A DNA stretch of 64,000 bases, taken from Sphingomonas taxi (GTDB lineage Bacteria > Pseudomonadota > Alphaproteobacteria > Sphingomonadales > Sphingomonadaceae). Positions 16,303-26,958 of the stretch are shown piece after piece. Made by a program: the position numbers and the translations under genes. Positions within the stretch are counted from its first letter, which is position 1. Every line of letters starts with the position of its first letter. The DNA is taken from contig QFQI01000005.1 of NCBI GenBank assembly GCA_003243195.1, forward strand, positions 186,001 to 250,000. Reading direction: 5' to 3'. The notes under the pieces are model-generated. The model saw only the letters and a program-made list of their open reading frames with translations, was not told where the DNA came from and made no database searches.

Positions 16303-18633
16303 ATGTTCGATACCAAGAAGGTGGAAATCCAGTGGGGCGGCAAGACGCTGACCCTGGAAACGGGCCGCGTCGCCCGCCAGGCCGACGGCGCGGTGCTCGC
16401 GACGCTCGGCGAAACGGTGGTGCTGTGCGCGGTGACCGCCGCCAAGACCGTGAAGGAAGGGCAGGATTTCTTTCCGCTGACCGTCCACTATCAGGAGAAG
16501 TTCTCGGCCAGCGGCCGTATCCCCGGCGGCTTCTTCAAGCGCGAGCGTGGCGCAACCGAGCGTGAGACGCTGGTCAGCCGCCTGATCGACCGCCCGATCC
16601 GCCCGCTGTTCCCCGAGGGCTTCTACAACGAGATCAACTGCATCGCGCAGGTGCTGTCGTATGACGGCGAGAATGAGCCGGACATCGTCGCGATGGTCGC
16701 GGCCTCCGCGGCGCTGACGATCTCGGGCGTGCCGTTCATGGGCCCGATCGGCTGCGCGCGCGTCGGCTACAAGGACGGCGAGTATCAGCTCAACCCGACC
16801 GATGCCGAGGTGCTGGAAGGCGAACTGGACCTGGTCGTCGCCGCCACGCACGACGCGGTGATGATGGTCGAGTCCGAGGCGAAGGAACTGTCCGAGGACG
16901 TGATGCTGGGCGCGGTGATGTTCGCGCACAAGGCGTCGCAGCAGGTCATCGAGGCGATCATCGACCTGGCCGAGCAGTCCGCGAAGGATCCGTGGGAACT
17001 GGCCCCCGTCGAGGACAAGTCGGCCAAAATGGCCAAGCTGAAGAAGGCGATCGGCAAGGACCTGGAGGCGGCCTACAAGCTGACCGACAAGCAGGCCCGC
17101 CAGACCGCCGTCAACGCCGCGCGCACCAAGGCGCGCGAGGCGTTCGCGTCGCTGAAGGACAGCGACCCGGCCGAATATCTCGGCACGCTGAAGCTGGTGA
17201 AGAAGCTGGAAGCGGATATCGTGCGCGGCGCGATCCTGAAGACCGGCCGCCGTATCGACGGCCGCGACACCACGACGGTCCGTCCGATCGCGTCGGAGGT
17301 CCACTTCCTGCCGCGCGCGCACGGCTCGGCGCTGTTCACGCGCGGCGAGACGCAGACGATCGCCACCACGACGCTGGGCACCCGCGATGCGGAGCAGATG
17401 ATCGACGGCCTCAACGGCCTGTCGTACCAGCATTTCATGCTGCACTATAACTTCCCGCCCTATTCGGTCGGCGAAGTCGGCCGCTTCGGCGCGCCGGGCC
17501 GCCGCGAGGTCGGGCACGGCAAGCTGGCGTGGCGCGCGTTGCACCCGGTGCTGCCGTCGAAGGAGGAGTTCCCCTACACGATCCGCGTCACCAGCGACAT
17601 CACGGAGAGCAACGGCTCCTCGTCGATGGCGACGGTGTGCGGCGGCTCGCTGTCGATGATGGACGCGGGCGTGCCGCTGAAGCGCCCCGTTTCCGGCATC
17701 GCGATGGGCCTGATCCTGGAGGGCAAGAACTTCGCGGTCCTGTCCGACATCCTGGGCGACGAGGATCACCTCGGCGACATGGACTTCAAGGTGGCCGGCA
17801 CCAGCGAGGGCATCACCGCGCTGCAGATGGACATCAAGATCTCCGGCATCACCGAGGAGATCATGAAGGTCGCGCTGGCACAGGCGCATGAGGGCCGCGC
17901 GCATATCCTGGCCGAGATGGCCAAGGCGCTGGGCGAGACCCGCAACGAGCTGTCGGCGCATGCGCCGCGCATCGAGACCTTCACGATCGACAAGTCGAAG
18001 ATCCGCGAAGTGATCGGTACGGGCGGCAAGGTGATCCGCGAGATCGTCGCCACCACCGGCGCCAAGGTCGACATCGACGACGAGGGCGTCATCAAGGTGT
18101 CGTCGTCGGATCACGCACAGATCGACGCCGCGATCAAGTGGATCAAGGGGCTGGTCGAGGAAGCCGAGGTCGGCAAGATCTACGACGGCAAGGTCGTCAA
18201 CATCGTCGATTTCGGTGCGTTCGTGAACTTCATGGGTGGCAAGGACGGCCTCGTCCACGTCAGCGAGATGAAGAACGAGCGCGTCGAGAAGCCGGGCGAC
18301 GTCGTGTCCGAGGGGCAGGCCGTGAAGGTCAAGGTCCTGGAGATCGACCCGCGCGGCAAGGTGCGCCTGTCGATGCGTGTCGTCGATCAGGAAACCGGCG
18401 CCGAGCTGGAGGATACCCGTCCGGCACGCGAGCCGCGAAGCGATCGCGGCGAGCGCGGCGACCGAGGTCCGCGTCGTGACGGCGGCGGTCGCGGTGGCGA
18501 GCGGGGCGGTGACCGGGGCGGCGATCGTGGCCCGCGCCGCGAGGGTCGCGGTCCGCGTCGCGAGGGCGGCGCCAAGGACGACGGCGACGCTCCGGCCTTC
18601 GCGCCCGCGTTCCTGACCAACGATCGCGACTGA
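16303..18633 (+). CDS. pnp: Polyribonucleotide nucleotidyltransferase (PNPase)
   Basis: Phosphorolytic 3'-5' exoribonuclease and degradosome component. I start at [21 protein letters not shown] (776 residues) because AAGGAAACGAT precedes that ATG; an upstream in-frame ATG would add an unrelated 18 residues. Order: first RNase PH domain with [14 protein letters not shown], an alpha linker, the second RNase PH domain with [13 protein letters not shown] and [20 protein letters not shown], a KH domain ([23 protein letters not shown]) and an S1 domain ([29 protein letters not shown]). The tail from about residue 705 is rich in Arg-Gly repeats and ends with a hydrophobic [11 protein letters not shown]. 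Confidence 0.98.
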   Translation: MFDTKKVEIQWGGKTLTLETGRVARQADGAVLATLGETVVLCAVTAAKTVKEGQDFFPLTVHYQEKFSASGRIPGGFFKRERGATERETLVSRLIDRPIRPLFPEGFYNEINCIAQVLSYDGENEPDIVAMVAASAALTISGVPFMGPIGCARVGYKDGEYQLNPTDAEVLEGELDLVVAATHDAVMMVESEAKELSEDVMLGAVMFAHKASQQVIEAIIDLAEQSAKDPWELAPVEDKSAKMAKLKKAIGKDLEAAYKLTDKQARQTAVNAARTKAREAFASLKDSDPAEYLGTLKLVKKLEADIVRGAILKTGRRIDGRDTTTVRPIASEVHFLPRAHGSALFTRGETQTIATTTLGTRDAEQMIDGLNGLSYQHFMLHYNFPPYSVGEVGRFGAPGRREVGHGKLAWRALHPVLPSKEEFPYTIRVTSDITESNGSSSMATVCGGSLSMMDAGVPLKRPVSGIAMGLILEGKNFAVLSDILGDEDHLGDMDFKVAGTSEGITALQMDIKISGITEEIMKVALAQAHEGRAHILAEMAKALGETRNELSAHAPRIETFTIDKSKIREVIGTGGKVIREIVATTGAKVDIDDEGVIKVSSSDHAQIDAAIKWIKGLVEEAEVGKIYDGKVVNIVDFGAFVNFMGGKDGLVHVSEMKNERVEKPGDVVSEGQAVKVKVLEIDPRGKVRLSMRVVDQETGAELEDTRPAREPRSDRGERGDRGPRRDGGGRGGERGGDRGGDRGPRREGRGPRREGGAKDDGDAPAFAPAFLTNDRD

Positions 18634-18656
18634 TCCACGCGACCGCGCCAACGAAG

Positions 18657-18685
18657 AGCCCCGGCAGCGATGCCGGGGCTTTTTC
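18657..18685 (+). terminator. Intrinsic terminator after pnp
   Basis: Perfect stem AGCCCCGGCA, loop GCGA, TGCCGGGGCT, followed by TTTTC. It is the textbook end of the large rimP-pnp operon. Confidence 0.95.
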
Positions 18686-18752
18686 GTTCGGGGTGTCGTC
18701 AGCCGGTCGTTCGCCACGGCACCCCGGGTGCCCGCGCCGCGTTGAGCGCGAC

Positions 18753-19919
18753 ATGACCACCGCCCCCGACCGCCCGCTACGCCTCGGCTTCCCCGTGAAG
18801 GTCATGGGAAAACCCGGTTTCAGGAGCAACGACACGCGTCGCTGGCAGGCCAACCCGCATCTCAAATGCTCGCTGGAGCATGTCGACGCGATCCTCGACT
18901 ATCTCGCCGCGCAGAAGCTCGACATGTACCGGCTATCGTCCGACCTCGCGCCTTATGCCACACACCCGGACCTGCCGCAGTTCCACGACCAGGTCGCCGA
19001 AAGCGACGCGGAACTGGCGGCGTTCGGCGCGAAGGCGCGCGCGCTCGACATGCGGCTGTCGTTCCACCCGTCGCAATATGTGCTGCTCAACAGCCCGGAC
19101 GTGAAGCTGACCGCCAAGTCGATCTGGGATCTGGCATCGCAGGCGGAGATGCTCGACCGCATGGGGCTGGACGACGAGGCGGTGATGGTCACCCATGTCG
19201 GCGGCGTCTACGACGATCACGACGCCAGCCGCGCGCGCTGGATCGCGGGGTGGGAGAAATGCCCCGACCACGTCCGCCGCCGGCTGGTGCTGGAGAATGA
19301 CGACCTGCGCTTCTCCGCCGCCGACGCGCTGTGGATCCACGAGCGGACGGGGGTTCGGCTGATCTTCGACTATCAGCATTTCTGGTGCCTCAACCCGGAG
19401 CGGCTGGACATGCGCGACACGCTGGAGCGCTTTCTCGCGACCTGGCCGGCCGGGGTGCGCCCGAAGATCCACTTCTCGTCGCCGCGCACCGAAATGCGCG
19501 AGATCAAGCAGAAGATCACCGCCCGGCAGCGCGCCGCCGGTACGACGGTGAGGAAGGGCGAACTGGTCAAGGCGCCGGTCGCGGCTACGGCGCGGGTCAA
19601 GACCGTGCTGCGCCCGCCGGTGTGGACCGGCCATTCCGACTTCACCAACCCGTTCGAATTCGCGACCTTCATGCGCATGGCGGAAGGGCTGGCGTTCGAC
19701 GTGATGATGGAGGGCAAGTCGAAGGACGTCAGCCTGCTGAAGCTGCGCCCGGACCTGCTGCGCTACGCCCCCGATATCGCGGCGCGCTTCGGCATCACCG
19801 GCGACGATGCGGCGGCGCTGGCGCGTGACGAGGCGACGCCGGACGATGGCGGCGCCGACGCCGACCATGAACCGGATGTGGATGAGGGAGCAGCCGCAGT
19901 GGAGGAGGCACCGGCGTGA
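18753..19919 (+). CDS. uvsE: UV damage endonuclease UvsE
   Basis: UVDE-type DNA repair endonuclease that nicks 5' of UV photoproducts. The TIM-barrel core contains LGFPVKVMGKPGF, the metal ligands in LSFHPSQYVLLNSP and VTHVGGVYDDHDASR, LVLENDDLRFS, IFDYQHFWCLNP and KIHFSSPRTEMRE. A Lys/Arg-rich insertion of about 35 residues (KQKITARQRAAGTTVRKGE) lies before WTGHSDF, and the C-terminal 35 residues are acidic and probably disordered. I start at MTTAPDRPLRLGFPV (388 residues); a longer frame to 18693 overlaps nothing useful and starts in the region of the pnp terminator. Confidence 0.92.
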   Translation: MTTAPDRPLRLGFPVKVMGKPGFRSNDTRRWQANPHLKCSLEHVDAILDYLAAQKLDMYRLSSDLAPYATHPDLPQFHDQVAESDAELAAFGAKARALDMRLSFHPSQYVLLNSPDVKLTAKSIWDLASQAEMLDRMGLDDEAVMVTHVGGVYDDHDASRARWIAGWEKCPDHVRRRLVLENDDLRFSAADALWIHERTGVRLIFDYQHFWCLNPERLDMRDTLERFLATWPAGVRPKIHFSSPRTEMREIKQKITARQRAAGTTVRKGELVKAPVAATARVKTVLRPPVWTGHSDFTNPFEFATFMRMAEGLAFDVMMEGKSKDVSLLKLRPDLLRYAPDIAARFGITGDDAAALARDEATPDDGGADADHEPDVDEGAAAVEEAPA

Positions 19920-19946
19920 GGGCCGGTCCGTGCAGGCGCCCGCCCT

Positions 19947-20717
19947 TCACTCCCGATAGGAGGGGTCGATCCGGTCGAGCTTGCGCAGCAACGCCGGCCA
20001 CGCCAGCGCCTGCGCCAGCATCCCCATGCCGGCCGGGCTCGCCTGCCGCGCCACCTTCGCCTCCACGCCATGCGGCGGATCGTTGAGGCCGTCCGTTCCC
20101 GCCGCCAGCATCAGCACCTGCGCCTGGCACGCACGCTCCAGGAAGTAGAGGCGCAGGAAGCACGCCGCCACCGTCGCGCCGACGGTCAGCGTGCCATGGT
20201 TGCGCAGGATCATCGCGTTCTTCGTCCCCAGGTCGACGACCAGACGCTCGCGCTCGTCCAGGTCGGTCGCGATCCCTTCGTAATCATGATAGGCGACGTC
20301 GTGGGCCGAGATCATCGCGGTCTGCGTATGCGGCAGCAGCCCGCACGCCATCGCCGACACCGCCTGCCCGTGCGGCGTATGCAGGTGCATCACCGCCTGC
20401 GCATCGTCGCGCGCCATGTGGATCGCGGAGTGGATGGTGAAGCCGGCCGGGTTCACCGGGTGGCTGGCCGGACCGACCGGCTGGCCATCGACGTCGATCT
20501 TCACCAGCGACGAGGCGGTGATCTCCTCGAACATCATGTCATAGGGATTGATGAGGAAATGGTGCTCCGGTCCCGGCACCCGCGCGGACAGGTGCGTGAA
20601 GATCAGATCGTCCCATCCGTACAGCGCCACCAGCCGATAGGCCGCGGCCAGATCCACGCGCGCTTCCCACTCGCCCGGTGCCAGATGTGACGGGTCGTTC
20701 GCTGCCACGCTCGCCAT
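19947..20717 (-). CDS. Class II aldolase/adducin family protein
   Basis: Soluble zinc-dependent aldolase-fold protein of 256 residues. Zinc-site histidines are in [13 protein letters not shown] and in [11 protein letters not shown]; the N-terminal region reads [26 protein letters not shown], as in the fungal/bacterial adducin-like branch (COG0235). The C-terminal extension after residue 200 differs from fuculose aldolase. The true substrate is unknown; many members of this branch lack aldolase activity. The ATG has GAGG 7 bases upstream. It is transcribed divergently from the paoABC operon across 168 bases, which suggests shared control. Confidence 0.85.
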   Translation of the reverse strand: MASVAANDPSHLAPGEWEARVDLAAAYRLVALYGWDDLIFTHLSARVPGPEHHFLINPYDMMFEEITASSLVKIDVDGQPVGPASHPVNPAGFTIHSAIHMARDDAQAVMHLHTPHGQAVSAMACGLLPHTQTAMISAHDVAYHDYEGIATDLDERERLVVDLGTKNAMILRNHGTLTVGATVAACFLRLYFLERACQAQVLMLAAGTDGLNDPPHGVEAKVARQASPAGMGMLAQALAWPALLRKLDRIDPSYRE

Positions 20718-20885
20718 GCCCGATCCTCTCCACTTTCATTTGGCATCGGGTGTACCGCATGCCACAATCGCCGCCTAGGCCATTTGCGGGGGCATGCGGC
20801 GGAATGCCGTCGGATACCACCGGCATCGGGATCGTTCCATCGAACAGGAAGCGGCCTCTCCCGCCGCTTCGCCAGCGGGAAGCAC

Positions 20886-21521
20886 ATGAGCGACGAACCA
20901 GGATTCACCCTCACCCGCCGCAATGCCATGGTCGGCGGCGTCGCGGCGGCGTCCGCCGGCGCCCTGCCCGGCGAGGCCCAGCCCCTCCCGCCCGAGGCGC
21001 CCGCCACGACGCTGCCGGTGTCGTTCACCGTCAACGGCAGGCGCCGCACGCTGGACCTCGATCCGCGCGTCACGCTGCTGGATGCGCTGCGCGAACACCT
21101 GCACCTGACCGGCAGCAAGAAGGGCTGCGACCACGGCCAGTGCGGCGCGTGCACGGTGATGGTGGAGGGCAAGCGGATCAACTCCTGCCTGACGCTGGCG
21201 GTGATGCACGACGGCGACGCGATCACCACGATCGAGGGACTGGGAAAGCCCGGCGACCTGCACCCGATGCAGGCCGCGTTCATCCGGCACGACGGCTATC
21301 AATGCGGTTATTGCACCCCCGGCCAGATCATGGCCTCGGTCGCGGTGTTGCAGGAGATCCGCGACGGCGTGCCCAGCTACGTCTCGGCCGACCTGAACGC
21401 CGCGCCCGCGATCGACGGTCAGGAACTGCGCGAGCGGATGAGCGGCAATATCTGCCGCTGCGCCGCTTATTCCAACATCATCGCCGCGATCGCCGATGTC
21501 GCCGGGGAGGACGTGGCATGA
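20886..21521 (+). CDS. paoA: Aldehyde oxidoreductase 2Fe-2S subunit, Tat-exported
   Basis: Electron-transfer subunit of a molybdenum aldehyde oxidoreductase (xanthine oxidase family, PaoA/YagT type). The N-terminus carries a twin-arginine signal ([21 protein letters not shown]), so the complex should be assembled in the cytoplasm and exported folded. The first 2Fe-2S site is [22 protein letters not shown] and the second is CGYCTPGQ with CRCAAY. I start at [12 protein letters not shown] (211 residues). It overlaps the next gene as ATGA. Substrates in this family are aromatic or aliphatic aldehydes; it is not known for this protein. Confidence 0.93.
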   Translation: MSDEPGFTLTRRNAMVGGVAAASAGALPGEAQPLPPEAPATTLPVSFTVNGRRRTLDLDPRVTLLDALREHLHLTGSKKGCDHGQCGACTVMVEGKRINSCLTLAVMHDGDAITTIEGLGKPGDLHPMQAAFIRHDGYQCGYCTPGQIMASVAVLQEIRDGVPSYVSADLNAAPAIDGQELRERMSGNICRCAAYSNIIAAIADVAGEDVA

Positions 21522-22474
21522 AGCCCTTCACCTATGAACGCGCCGCCAGCCCTGCCGCCGCGGCGGCCGCGGTGGCGGCGCGGCCCGGCGCCAAGTTCGT
21601 CGCCGGGGGAACCAACCTGCTCGACCTGATGAAGCTGCAGGTCGAGGTGCCGACGCATCTGGTCGACGTGAACCGATTGGGGCTGGACACGATCGCGCCG
21701 ACCGCCGAGGGCGGGCTGCGCGTCGGCGCGCTGGTGCGCAACACCGCGCTGGCGGCGGACCCGCGCGTGCGGCGCGACTATGGCGTGCTCAGCCGCGCGC
21801 TGCTGTCGGGCGCATCGGGGCAGTTGCGCAACAAGGCGACCACCGCCGGCAACCTGCTCCAGCGCACGCGCTGCCCGTATTTCTACGACACCAACATGGC
21901 CTGCAACAAGCGCAGGCCGGGGTCGGGGTGCGCCGCGATCGGCGGGTACAGCCGCGCGCTGGCGGTGATCGGCAGCAGCAAGGATTGCATCGCCACCCAT
22001 CCCAGCGACATGGCGGTGGCGATGCGCGTGCTGGATGCCACCGTCGAGACGGTGAACGGCAGTGGCGCGACGCGCGCGATCCCGATCGCCGACTTCCACC
22101 GCCTGCCCGGCGACACGCCATGGGTGGAAACCGCGTTGCAGCCCGGCGAGATGATTACCGCGGTGACGCTGCCGCCACCCATCGGCGGCACGCACGTCTA
22201 TCGCAAGGTGCGCGACCGCGCCTCCTATGCCTTTGCCACCGTGTCGGTCGCGGCGGTGCTGCACCCGGCGCAGGGACAGCCGCGCTTCGCCTTCGGCGGG
22301 CTGGCGCACAAGCCGTGGCGCGTCGCGGCGGCGGAGGCGCGTGCCGACGGCGGTGCGAAGGCGATCGCTGCCGCCGCGCTGGCCGGCGCGCGTCCGACCA
22401 CGCAGAATGCCTACAAGATCCCGCTGGTGGAGCGCACGCTCGCCTCGGTCATGGCCGAGGGAGATGCGGCATGA
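21518..22474 (+). CDS. paoB: Aldehyde oxidoreductase FAD-binding subunit
   Basis: FAD subunit (CO dehydrogenase flavoprotein family) of the PaoABC-type complex; 318 residues. FAD-binding motifs are [14 protein letters not shown] and the [18 protein letters not shown] region. Several cysteines around [28 protein letters not shown] match the loop that carries an extra 4Fe-4S cluster in PaoB-like proteins, which distinguishes this group from ordinary xanthine dehydrogenase subunits. The C-terminal domain starts near [19 protein letters not shown]. It is coupled by ATGA overlaps to both neighbours. Confidence 0.93.
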   Translation: MKPFTYERAASPAAAAAAVAARPGAKFVAGGTNLLDLMKLQVEVPTHLVDVNRLGLDTIAPTAEGGLRVGALVRNTALAADPRVRRDYGVLSRALLSGASGQLRNKATTAGNLLQRTRCPYFYDTNMACNKRRPGSGCAAIGGYSRALAVIGSSKDCIATHPSDMAVAMRVLDATVETVNGSGATRAIPIADFHRLPGDTPWVETALQPGEMITAVTLPPPIGGTHVYRKVRDRASYAFATVSVAAVLHPAQGQPRFAFGGLAHKPWRVAAAEARADGGAKAIAAAALAGARPTTQNAYKIPLVERTLASVMAEGDAA

Positions 22475-24666
22475 AGTTCGACACCCCCGCCGGGCGCAAC
22501 CCGATCGACCAGGGCAAGGTGATCGGCCGGCCGACCGACCGCGTCGAGGGGCCGCTGAAGGTGACCGGCACCGCGCCCTATGCGTTCGAGCGCAACGACG
22601 TCGCACCCGGCCATGCCTATGGCGTGGTGGTCGGCAGCGCGATCGCCAAGGGGCGGATCACGCGCATCGACACCGCCGACGCGCGCCGCGCGCCCGGCGT
22701 GATCGCGATCGTCACGCATGAAAATGCCGGCAAACTCGGCAAGGCGAAGGCGCATACCGCGGCCATGCTGGCCGGGCCGGTCGTGGAGCATTACGACCAG
22801 GCGGTGGCGATCGTCGTCGCGGAGACGTTCGAACAGGCGCGCGACGCCGCGAAGCGCGTCCGCATCGACTATGCGCGCGCCGGTGGCCACTATGATCTGG
22901 CCACGGCGAAAGATGGCGCGCCGATCGCGGAGGGCGACAAGATGAAGACCGCGCGCGGTGATTTCGCCGGCGCCTTCGCCGCGGCCCCGGTGACGCTCGA
23001 CGCGACCTACACCACGCCCGACCAGAGCCATATGATGATGGAGCCGCACGCGACGATCGCGGCGTGGACGGGCGACGCGCTGACGATCTGGACCAGCAAC
23101 CAGATGATCGCCTGGGCGGTGCGCGACATGAGCGAGACGCTGCTGATGCCCAGGGAGAAGGTCCGCGTCGTCTCGCCCTATGTCGGTGGCGGTTTCGGCG
23201 GCAAATTGTGGGTGCGGTCGGACTCGGTGATGGCGGCGCTGGGCGCGCGCGCGGCCGGGCGGCCGGTGAAGGTGGCGCTGGCGCGGCCGCAGATCATGAA
23301 CAACACCACGCATCGCCCCGCGACGATCCAGCGCATCCGCATCGGCGCGGACCGCAGCGGCCGGATCACCGCGATCGCGCACCAGACATGGTCGGGCGAC
23401 CTGCCGGGCGGCGGGCCGGAGACCGCGGCCAACCAGACGCAATTGCTCTATGCCGGCGCGAACCGGCTGACCGAGACGCGTCTGGCCGTGCTCGATCTGC
23501 CCGAGGCGAATGCGATGCGCGCGCCCGGCGAGGCGCCGGGGTTGATGGCGCTGGAAATCGCCATGGACGAGATGGCGGAGAAGCTGAACGTCGATCCGGT
23601 CCGCTTCCGCGTGCTGAACGATACGAAGGTCGATCCCGAACAGCCGGAGCGGCCGTTTTCGGACCGCAATTTCGTACGGTGTCTGGAGGAAGGCGCGCAA
23701 CGCTTCGGCTGGTCGCGCCGCAATCCGAAGCCGGGGCAGGTCCGCGACGGGCGCTGGCTGGTCGGCATGGGCATGGCGGCGGCGTTCCGCAACAACATGA
23801 ACATGAAATCGGGCGCGCGCGTCGGCGTCGATCGCAAGGGCGTGGTGACCGTCGCCACCGACATGACCGACATCGGCACGGGCAGCTACACGATCATCGC
23901 ACAGACCGCCGCCGAGATGCTGGGCGTCGGCATCGACAAGGTGGTGGTGCTGCTGGGTGACAGCCGCTTCCCCGCCTCGGCCGGCTCGGGCGGGCAATGG
24001 GGCGGCAACAGCTCCACCGCCGGCGTCTATGCCGCGTGCGTCGACCTGCGCGCGCGCATCGCGCAGAAGCTGGGCTTCAACTCCGCCGACGTGGCCTTCG
24101 CGGATGGCAAGGTGAGCAGCGGCAACCGTTCGGTCGATCTTGCGAAGGCAGCCGGCGACGAAGGGATCAGCGGCGAGGACACGCTGGAATATGGCACGCT
24201 GGAAAAGGATTATGCACAGGCGACGTTCGGCGCGCATTTCGTCGAGGTCGGCGTCGACCCGTACACCGGCGAGATCCGGGTGCGGCGCATGTCCGGCGTG
24301 TTCGATGCCGGCCGCATCCTGAACCCCAAGGCGGCGCGCAGCCAGGTGATCGGCGGCATGACGATGGGGATCGGCGCGGCGCTGATGGAGGATGCGGTGG
24401 TCGACCCGCGCTTCGGCTATTTCGTCAACCACGACCTCGCGGAATATCACGTCCCGGTGCATCTGGACGTGCCGCATCAGGAGGTGGTGTTCCTCGACAC
24501 GCTGGACGACAAGACCTCACCAATGAAGGCCAAGGGCGTCGGCGAGCTGGGGCTGTGCGGCGCGGGCGCGGCGGTGGCGAACGCGGTATATAATGCGTGC
24601 GGCGTCCGTATCCGCGACTATCCGCTGACGCTGGACAAGGTGCTGAAGGGGATGGCGGCGGCGTAG
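22471..24666 (+). CDS. paoC: Aldehyde oxidoreductase molybdenum-binding subunit
   Basis: Catalytic subunit with the molybdenum cofactor; 731 residues, the size of PaoC/YagR. Recognisable segments are [20 protein letters not shown] at the N-terminus, [39 protein letters not shown] (Moco-binding glycines), [21 protein letters not shown], and [19 protein letters not shown] near the end, which holds the catalytic glutamate. There is no own signal peptide; export would rely on PaoA. The operon ends here and no paoD-like (XdhC) maturation gene follows. Confidence 0.95.
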   Translation: MKFDTPAGRNPIDQGKVIGRPTDRVEGPLKVTGTAPYAFERNDVAPGHAYGVVVGSAIAKGRITRIDTADARRAPGVIAIVTHENAGKLGKAKAHTAAMLAGPVVEHYDQAVAIVVAETFEQARDAAKRVRIDYARAGGHYDLATAKDGAPIAEGDKMKTARGDFAGAFAAAPVTLDATYTTPDQSHMMMEPHATIAAWTGDALTIWTSNQMIAWAVRDMSETLLMPREKVRVVSPYVGGGFGGKLWVRSDSVMAALGARAAGRPVKVALARPQIMNNTTHRPATIQRIRIGADRSGRITAIAHQTWSGDLPGGGPETAANQTQLLYAGANRLTETRLAVLDLPEANAMRAPGEAPGLMALEIAMDEMAEKLNVDPVRFRVLNDTKVDPEQPERPFSDRNFVRCLEEGAQRFGWSRRNPKPGQVRDGRWLVGMGMAAAFRNNMNMKSGARVGVDRKGVVTVATDMTDIGTGSYTIIAQTAAEMLGVGIDKVVVLLGDSRFPASAGSGGQWGGNSSTAGVYAACVDLRARIAQKLGFNSADVAFADGKVSSGNRSVDLAKAAGDEGISGEDTLEYGTLEKDYAQATFGAHFVEVGVDPYTGEIRVRRMSGVFDAGRILNPKAARSQVIGGMTMGIGAALMEDAVVDPRFGYFVNHDLAEYHVPVHLDVPHQEVVFLDTLDDKTSPMKAKGVGELGLCGAGAAVANAVYNACGVRIRDYPLTLDKVLKGMAAA

Positions 24667-24851
24667 CGGCGCGCGCCTCCACCGCGCCCGTCATCCGTTA
24701 CGGCATCGAGCGGTTAGGCTGACCCACGCCCGCCCGACCTGAGGAGCGGCTGAGCCTGCCGGCGCCTCGTCCGGACGGAGTGCCCGGGAACGAACGCGTC
24801 GAGTCCAAATGCGCGATGCTCCAGCGCGGGGGCCGGACGTGCAGGCTCCCG

Positions 24852-25184
24852 TCACGGATCCCGGGTTTGCGCCGTCGCGGGAATCAGGGAGGGTCGCAAT
24901 TCCGCCGCCAGTGCCTCCACGTCGGCGCCTTCCTCCACGATCCGCCAGCGTCCGGGATCGCGCGTATCGACGATCGTCACCGCGCCCTTGGGACAGATGC
25001 CCAGGCAGCGCGTCTCGACCACGCCGACGTCGGCCTTGCGCCCCTTGCCGAACCCCGGCTGGCCGCGCAGCGCCCTGGCAAGCCCCTCGCGGCCCTTGCG
25101 TCCGAACCCGCCGTCCAGCTTCCTCGAACATTTGCCGCACACCAGCACCGCGCCGGTCCAGCCGGCCCGCACGTGATCCTTCAC
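24852..25184 (-). CDS. Thioredoxin-like (2Fe-2S) ferredoxin-domain protein
   Basis: Small protein of 110 residues in the thioredoxin-like ferredoxin group. The cysteine pattern is VLVCGKCSRKL near residue 15 and TRCLGICPKGAVTIV near residue 62, which fits a C-x2-C ... C-x3-C cluster site. Between them a basic stretch (GGFGRKGREGLARALRGQPGFGKGRKADVGVVE) takes the place of the usual helix. The GTG start overlaps the stop of the J-domain gene upstream (GTGA), so the two are translationally coupled. I do not know its partner protein. Confidence 0.8.
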   Translation of the reverse strand: MKDHVRAGWTGAVLVCGKCSRKLDGGFGRKGREGLARALRGQPGFGKGRKADVGVVETRCLGICPKGAVTIVDTRDPGRWRIVEEGADVEALAAELRPSLIPATAQTRDP

Positions 25185-25729
25185 GCGTCGGCGCGCGGCT
25201 TCCACGTCCGCGCTTCCTCCGCGACGCGCAGCACGTCATAGGCGGCCTGGATCGCCTGGAAGCGCGCTGCGGCGTCCTTGTCGCCGGGGCGCACGTCGGG
25301 GTGATGCGACTTGGCGAGCCGTCGCCACGCCAGCCGTACGTCATCGAACGAGGCGTCGACCTCCAGCTCCAGCACCTCCAGCGCGCGCATCTCGTCGCGT
25401 GAACGGGTGCCGTCGCCTGGCCCGGCCCACGCCTGATGCCGCGACTGCGAAAAGCCGCCGGCATCGCGGCGCTCGTCCGCCTCGCGCTGCGCCGCTTCCT
25501 CGGCCGACAGGCCTTCGAAATAATTCCAGCCGCGATTGTATTCCGCGGCATGCGCCTGGCAGAAATACCAGCGGTCCGGGCTGTTGGGCGACTTGGGCGC
25601 CGGGCAGTTGCCGGGTTCGGTGCAGCCGTGACGGTCGCACAGTCGCACGGTGGTCGCCTCGCGGTTCGCGCCGTAGCTGCGCCAGCGGGGAAAGCCCCAG
25701 TCGTTTGATCGGGTCGGAGTGCGTGCCAT
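25181..25729 (-). CDS. J-domain (DnaJ-like) protein
   Basis: Protein of 182 residues with a C-terminal J domain (about 120-180: ALEVLELEVDASFDDVRLAWRRLAKSHHPDVRPGDKDAAARFQAIQAAYDVL), including the HPD motif that stimulates DnaK. The N-terminal part has a cysteine/histidine cluster (LCDRHGCTEPGNCPAP ... WYFCQAHAAEYN), possibly a zinc site, followed by YNRGWNYFEGLSAEEAAQREADER. This arrangement is common among alphaproteobacterial J proteins of unknown client. I start at MARTPTRSNDWGFP; the frame upstream runs through the RNase P RNA gene and cannot be coding. Confidence 0.85.
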   Translation of the reverse strand: MARTPTRSNDWGFPRWRSYGANREATTVRLCDRHGCTEPGNCPAPKSPNSPDRWYFCQAHAAEYNRGWNYFEGLSAEEAAQREADERRDAGGFSQSRHQAWAGPGDGTRSRDEMRALEVLELEVDASFDDVRLAWRRLAKSHHPDVRPGDKDAAARFQAIQAAYDVLRVAEEARTWKPRADA

Positions 25730-25787
25730 CGACCTGCGCACATAAGGTGACGGGCACGATGCGCCAAGCAAGCGTGCGCAGGAATTT

Positions 25788-26183
25788 GCCAGAGAGCCTG
25801 TAAGCCGGGTTCTGTCCACCCCCGCAAAGCAGGGGATAGGCGACCATTCCTCTCGGCGTGCCGTTGCCGACACGCTCCAGCAACCAACCCGGGCAGCAGG
25901 TGGGAACACACCCCGGATGCCCGAAAGCACCCACGCCGCCCCTATTCGGTCTTGCTCCCGGTGGGGTTTACCGTGCCACGACCGTTGCCGGCCGCGCGGT
26001 GCGCTCTTACCGCACCCTTTCACCATGACCGGGCCGAAGCCCAGGCCGTCTGCTCTCTGTTGCACTGTCCCTGACCCCGGCGAACCGGGGCCGGCGGGCG
26101 TTACCCGCCACCGTTGTTCCGCGGAGCCCGGACTTTCCTCGGCGCGCACACAGGTGCGCGACGCGGCCGCCCGGCCCTCTGAC
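25788..26183 (-). ncRNA. rnpB: RNase P RNA (class A)
   Basis: RNA subunit of RNase P, which matures the 5' ends of tRNAs. On the minus strand the conserved CRI block GAGGAAAGTCCGGGCTCC is followed by GGGTAACGCCCGCC, and the 3' half ends GAACCCGGCTTACAGGC. The two ends pair as helix P1: GTCAGAGGG at 26183-26175 with CTCTCTGGC at 25796-25788. The length near 396 nt is normal for alphaproteobacteria. The 5' end lies only about 9 bases after the stop codon of the amidase gene, so its promoter must lie inside that gene. Confidence 0.97.
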
Positions 26184-26192
26184 GCGGTCCTC

Positions 26193-26882
26193 CTACTCGT
26201 CTCCCTGCGGTTTGGGAAGCAGCAGCGCGAGCAGGATCATGCGGCATTCCGCGTCCATCTCGCCGTCGATCAGCTCGGGGCGGAACCGGCGCTGGAACGC
26301 CATGATCGCGGCCATGCGGTCGCTCACGTCATAACCGAACCGCTCCAGCGCCAGGCAGAAGGCCGCCTCCCCCCACATCGGATCGACCAGGTTCTTCGTG
26401 GGGCGCGGCAGCGCCAGTCGCAGCCGCGCCAGTCGCGCCCATGGGAACAGCTCGCCGGGATCGCGCTTGCGCTGCGGCGCGACATCCGAATGGCCGACCA
26501 CGTTGCCGCGCGTGATCTCATAGGCGTCCTTCAGGTGCGCGACCAGCCGGATCACCGCCTCCACCTGCGGCTCCGGAAAGGCGCGATAGCCATGGTCGTG
26601 CCCCGGATTGACGATCTCGATCCCGATCGACGCGCCATTGACGTCGGTGACGCCGCGCCAGTGCGACTGGCCGGCGTGCCATGCGCGCTTGTCATCGGCG
26701 ACCAGCCGCGTGATCGTGCCGTCCTCGTCCACGAAATAATGGCACGACACCTCCGCCGCCGGGTCGCGCAGCCGCGCCAGCGCCTCCGCGGCGGTCTTCA
26801 TGCCGGTGTAGTGCAGCACGATCATCGAGATCGGCAACGTGCGTTCGTTGAAATTGGGCGAGGGCGCGTCCTTGCACCTCAT
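26193..26882 (-). CDS. N-acetylmuramoyl-L-alanine amidase (amidase_2 / AmiD-like)
   Basis: Peptidoglycan amidase acting on muropeptides. The amidase_2 domain spans about residues 1-165: MIVLHYTGM with a zinc histidine, HYFVDEDGTITRLVADDKRAWHAG, SIGIEIVNPGHD and NVVGHSDVAPQRKRDPGELFPW with another histidine. The C-terminal 50 residues (LERFGYDVSDRMAAIMAFQRRFRPELIDGEMD) form a peptidoglycan-binding domain. No signal peptide is visible, so recycling in the cytoplasm or an atypical export is open. I start at MRCKDAPSPNF (229 residues; GAGG 7 bases upstream); an ATG two codons earlier is equally possible. Confidence 0.9.
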   Translation of the reverse strand: MRCKDAPSPNFNERTLPISMIVLHYTGMKTAAEALARLRDPAAEVSCHYFVDEDGTITRLVADDKRAWHAGQSHWRGVTDVNGASIGIEIVNPGHDHGYRAFPEPQVEAVIRLVAHLKDAYEITRGNVVGHSDVAPQRKRDPGELFPWARLARLRLALPRPTKNLVDPMWGEAAFCLALERFGYDVSDRMAAIMAFQRRFRPELIDGEMDAECRMILLALLLPKPQGDE

Positions 26883-26958
26883 GCCCATGCCTCGCCTGCC
26901 GCCCACCGGATCGCCACGATCGTCTCTCCCGCCCATCGCAGCCACGTCCGTCGCGAAA

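Noticed and set aside
16132..18717. 861-residue minus-strand frame over pnp
   Set aside because: Antisense shadow of pnp; no domain, and it spans the rpsO and pnp terminators.
25730..26149. N-terminal extension of the J-domain protein
   Set aside because: The frame runs through the RNase P RNA gene; the true start is the ATG at 25729.
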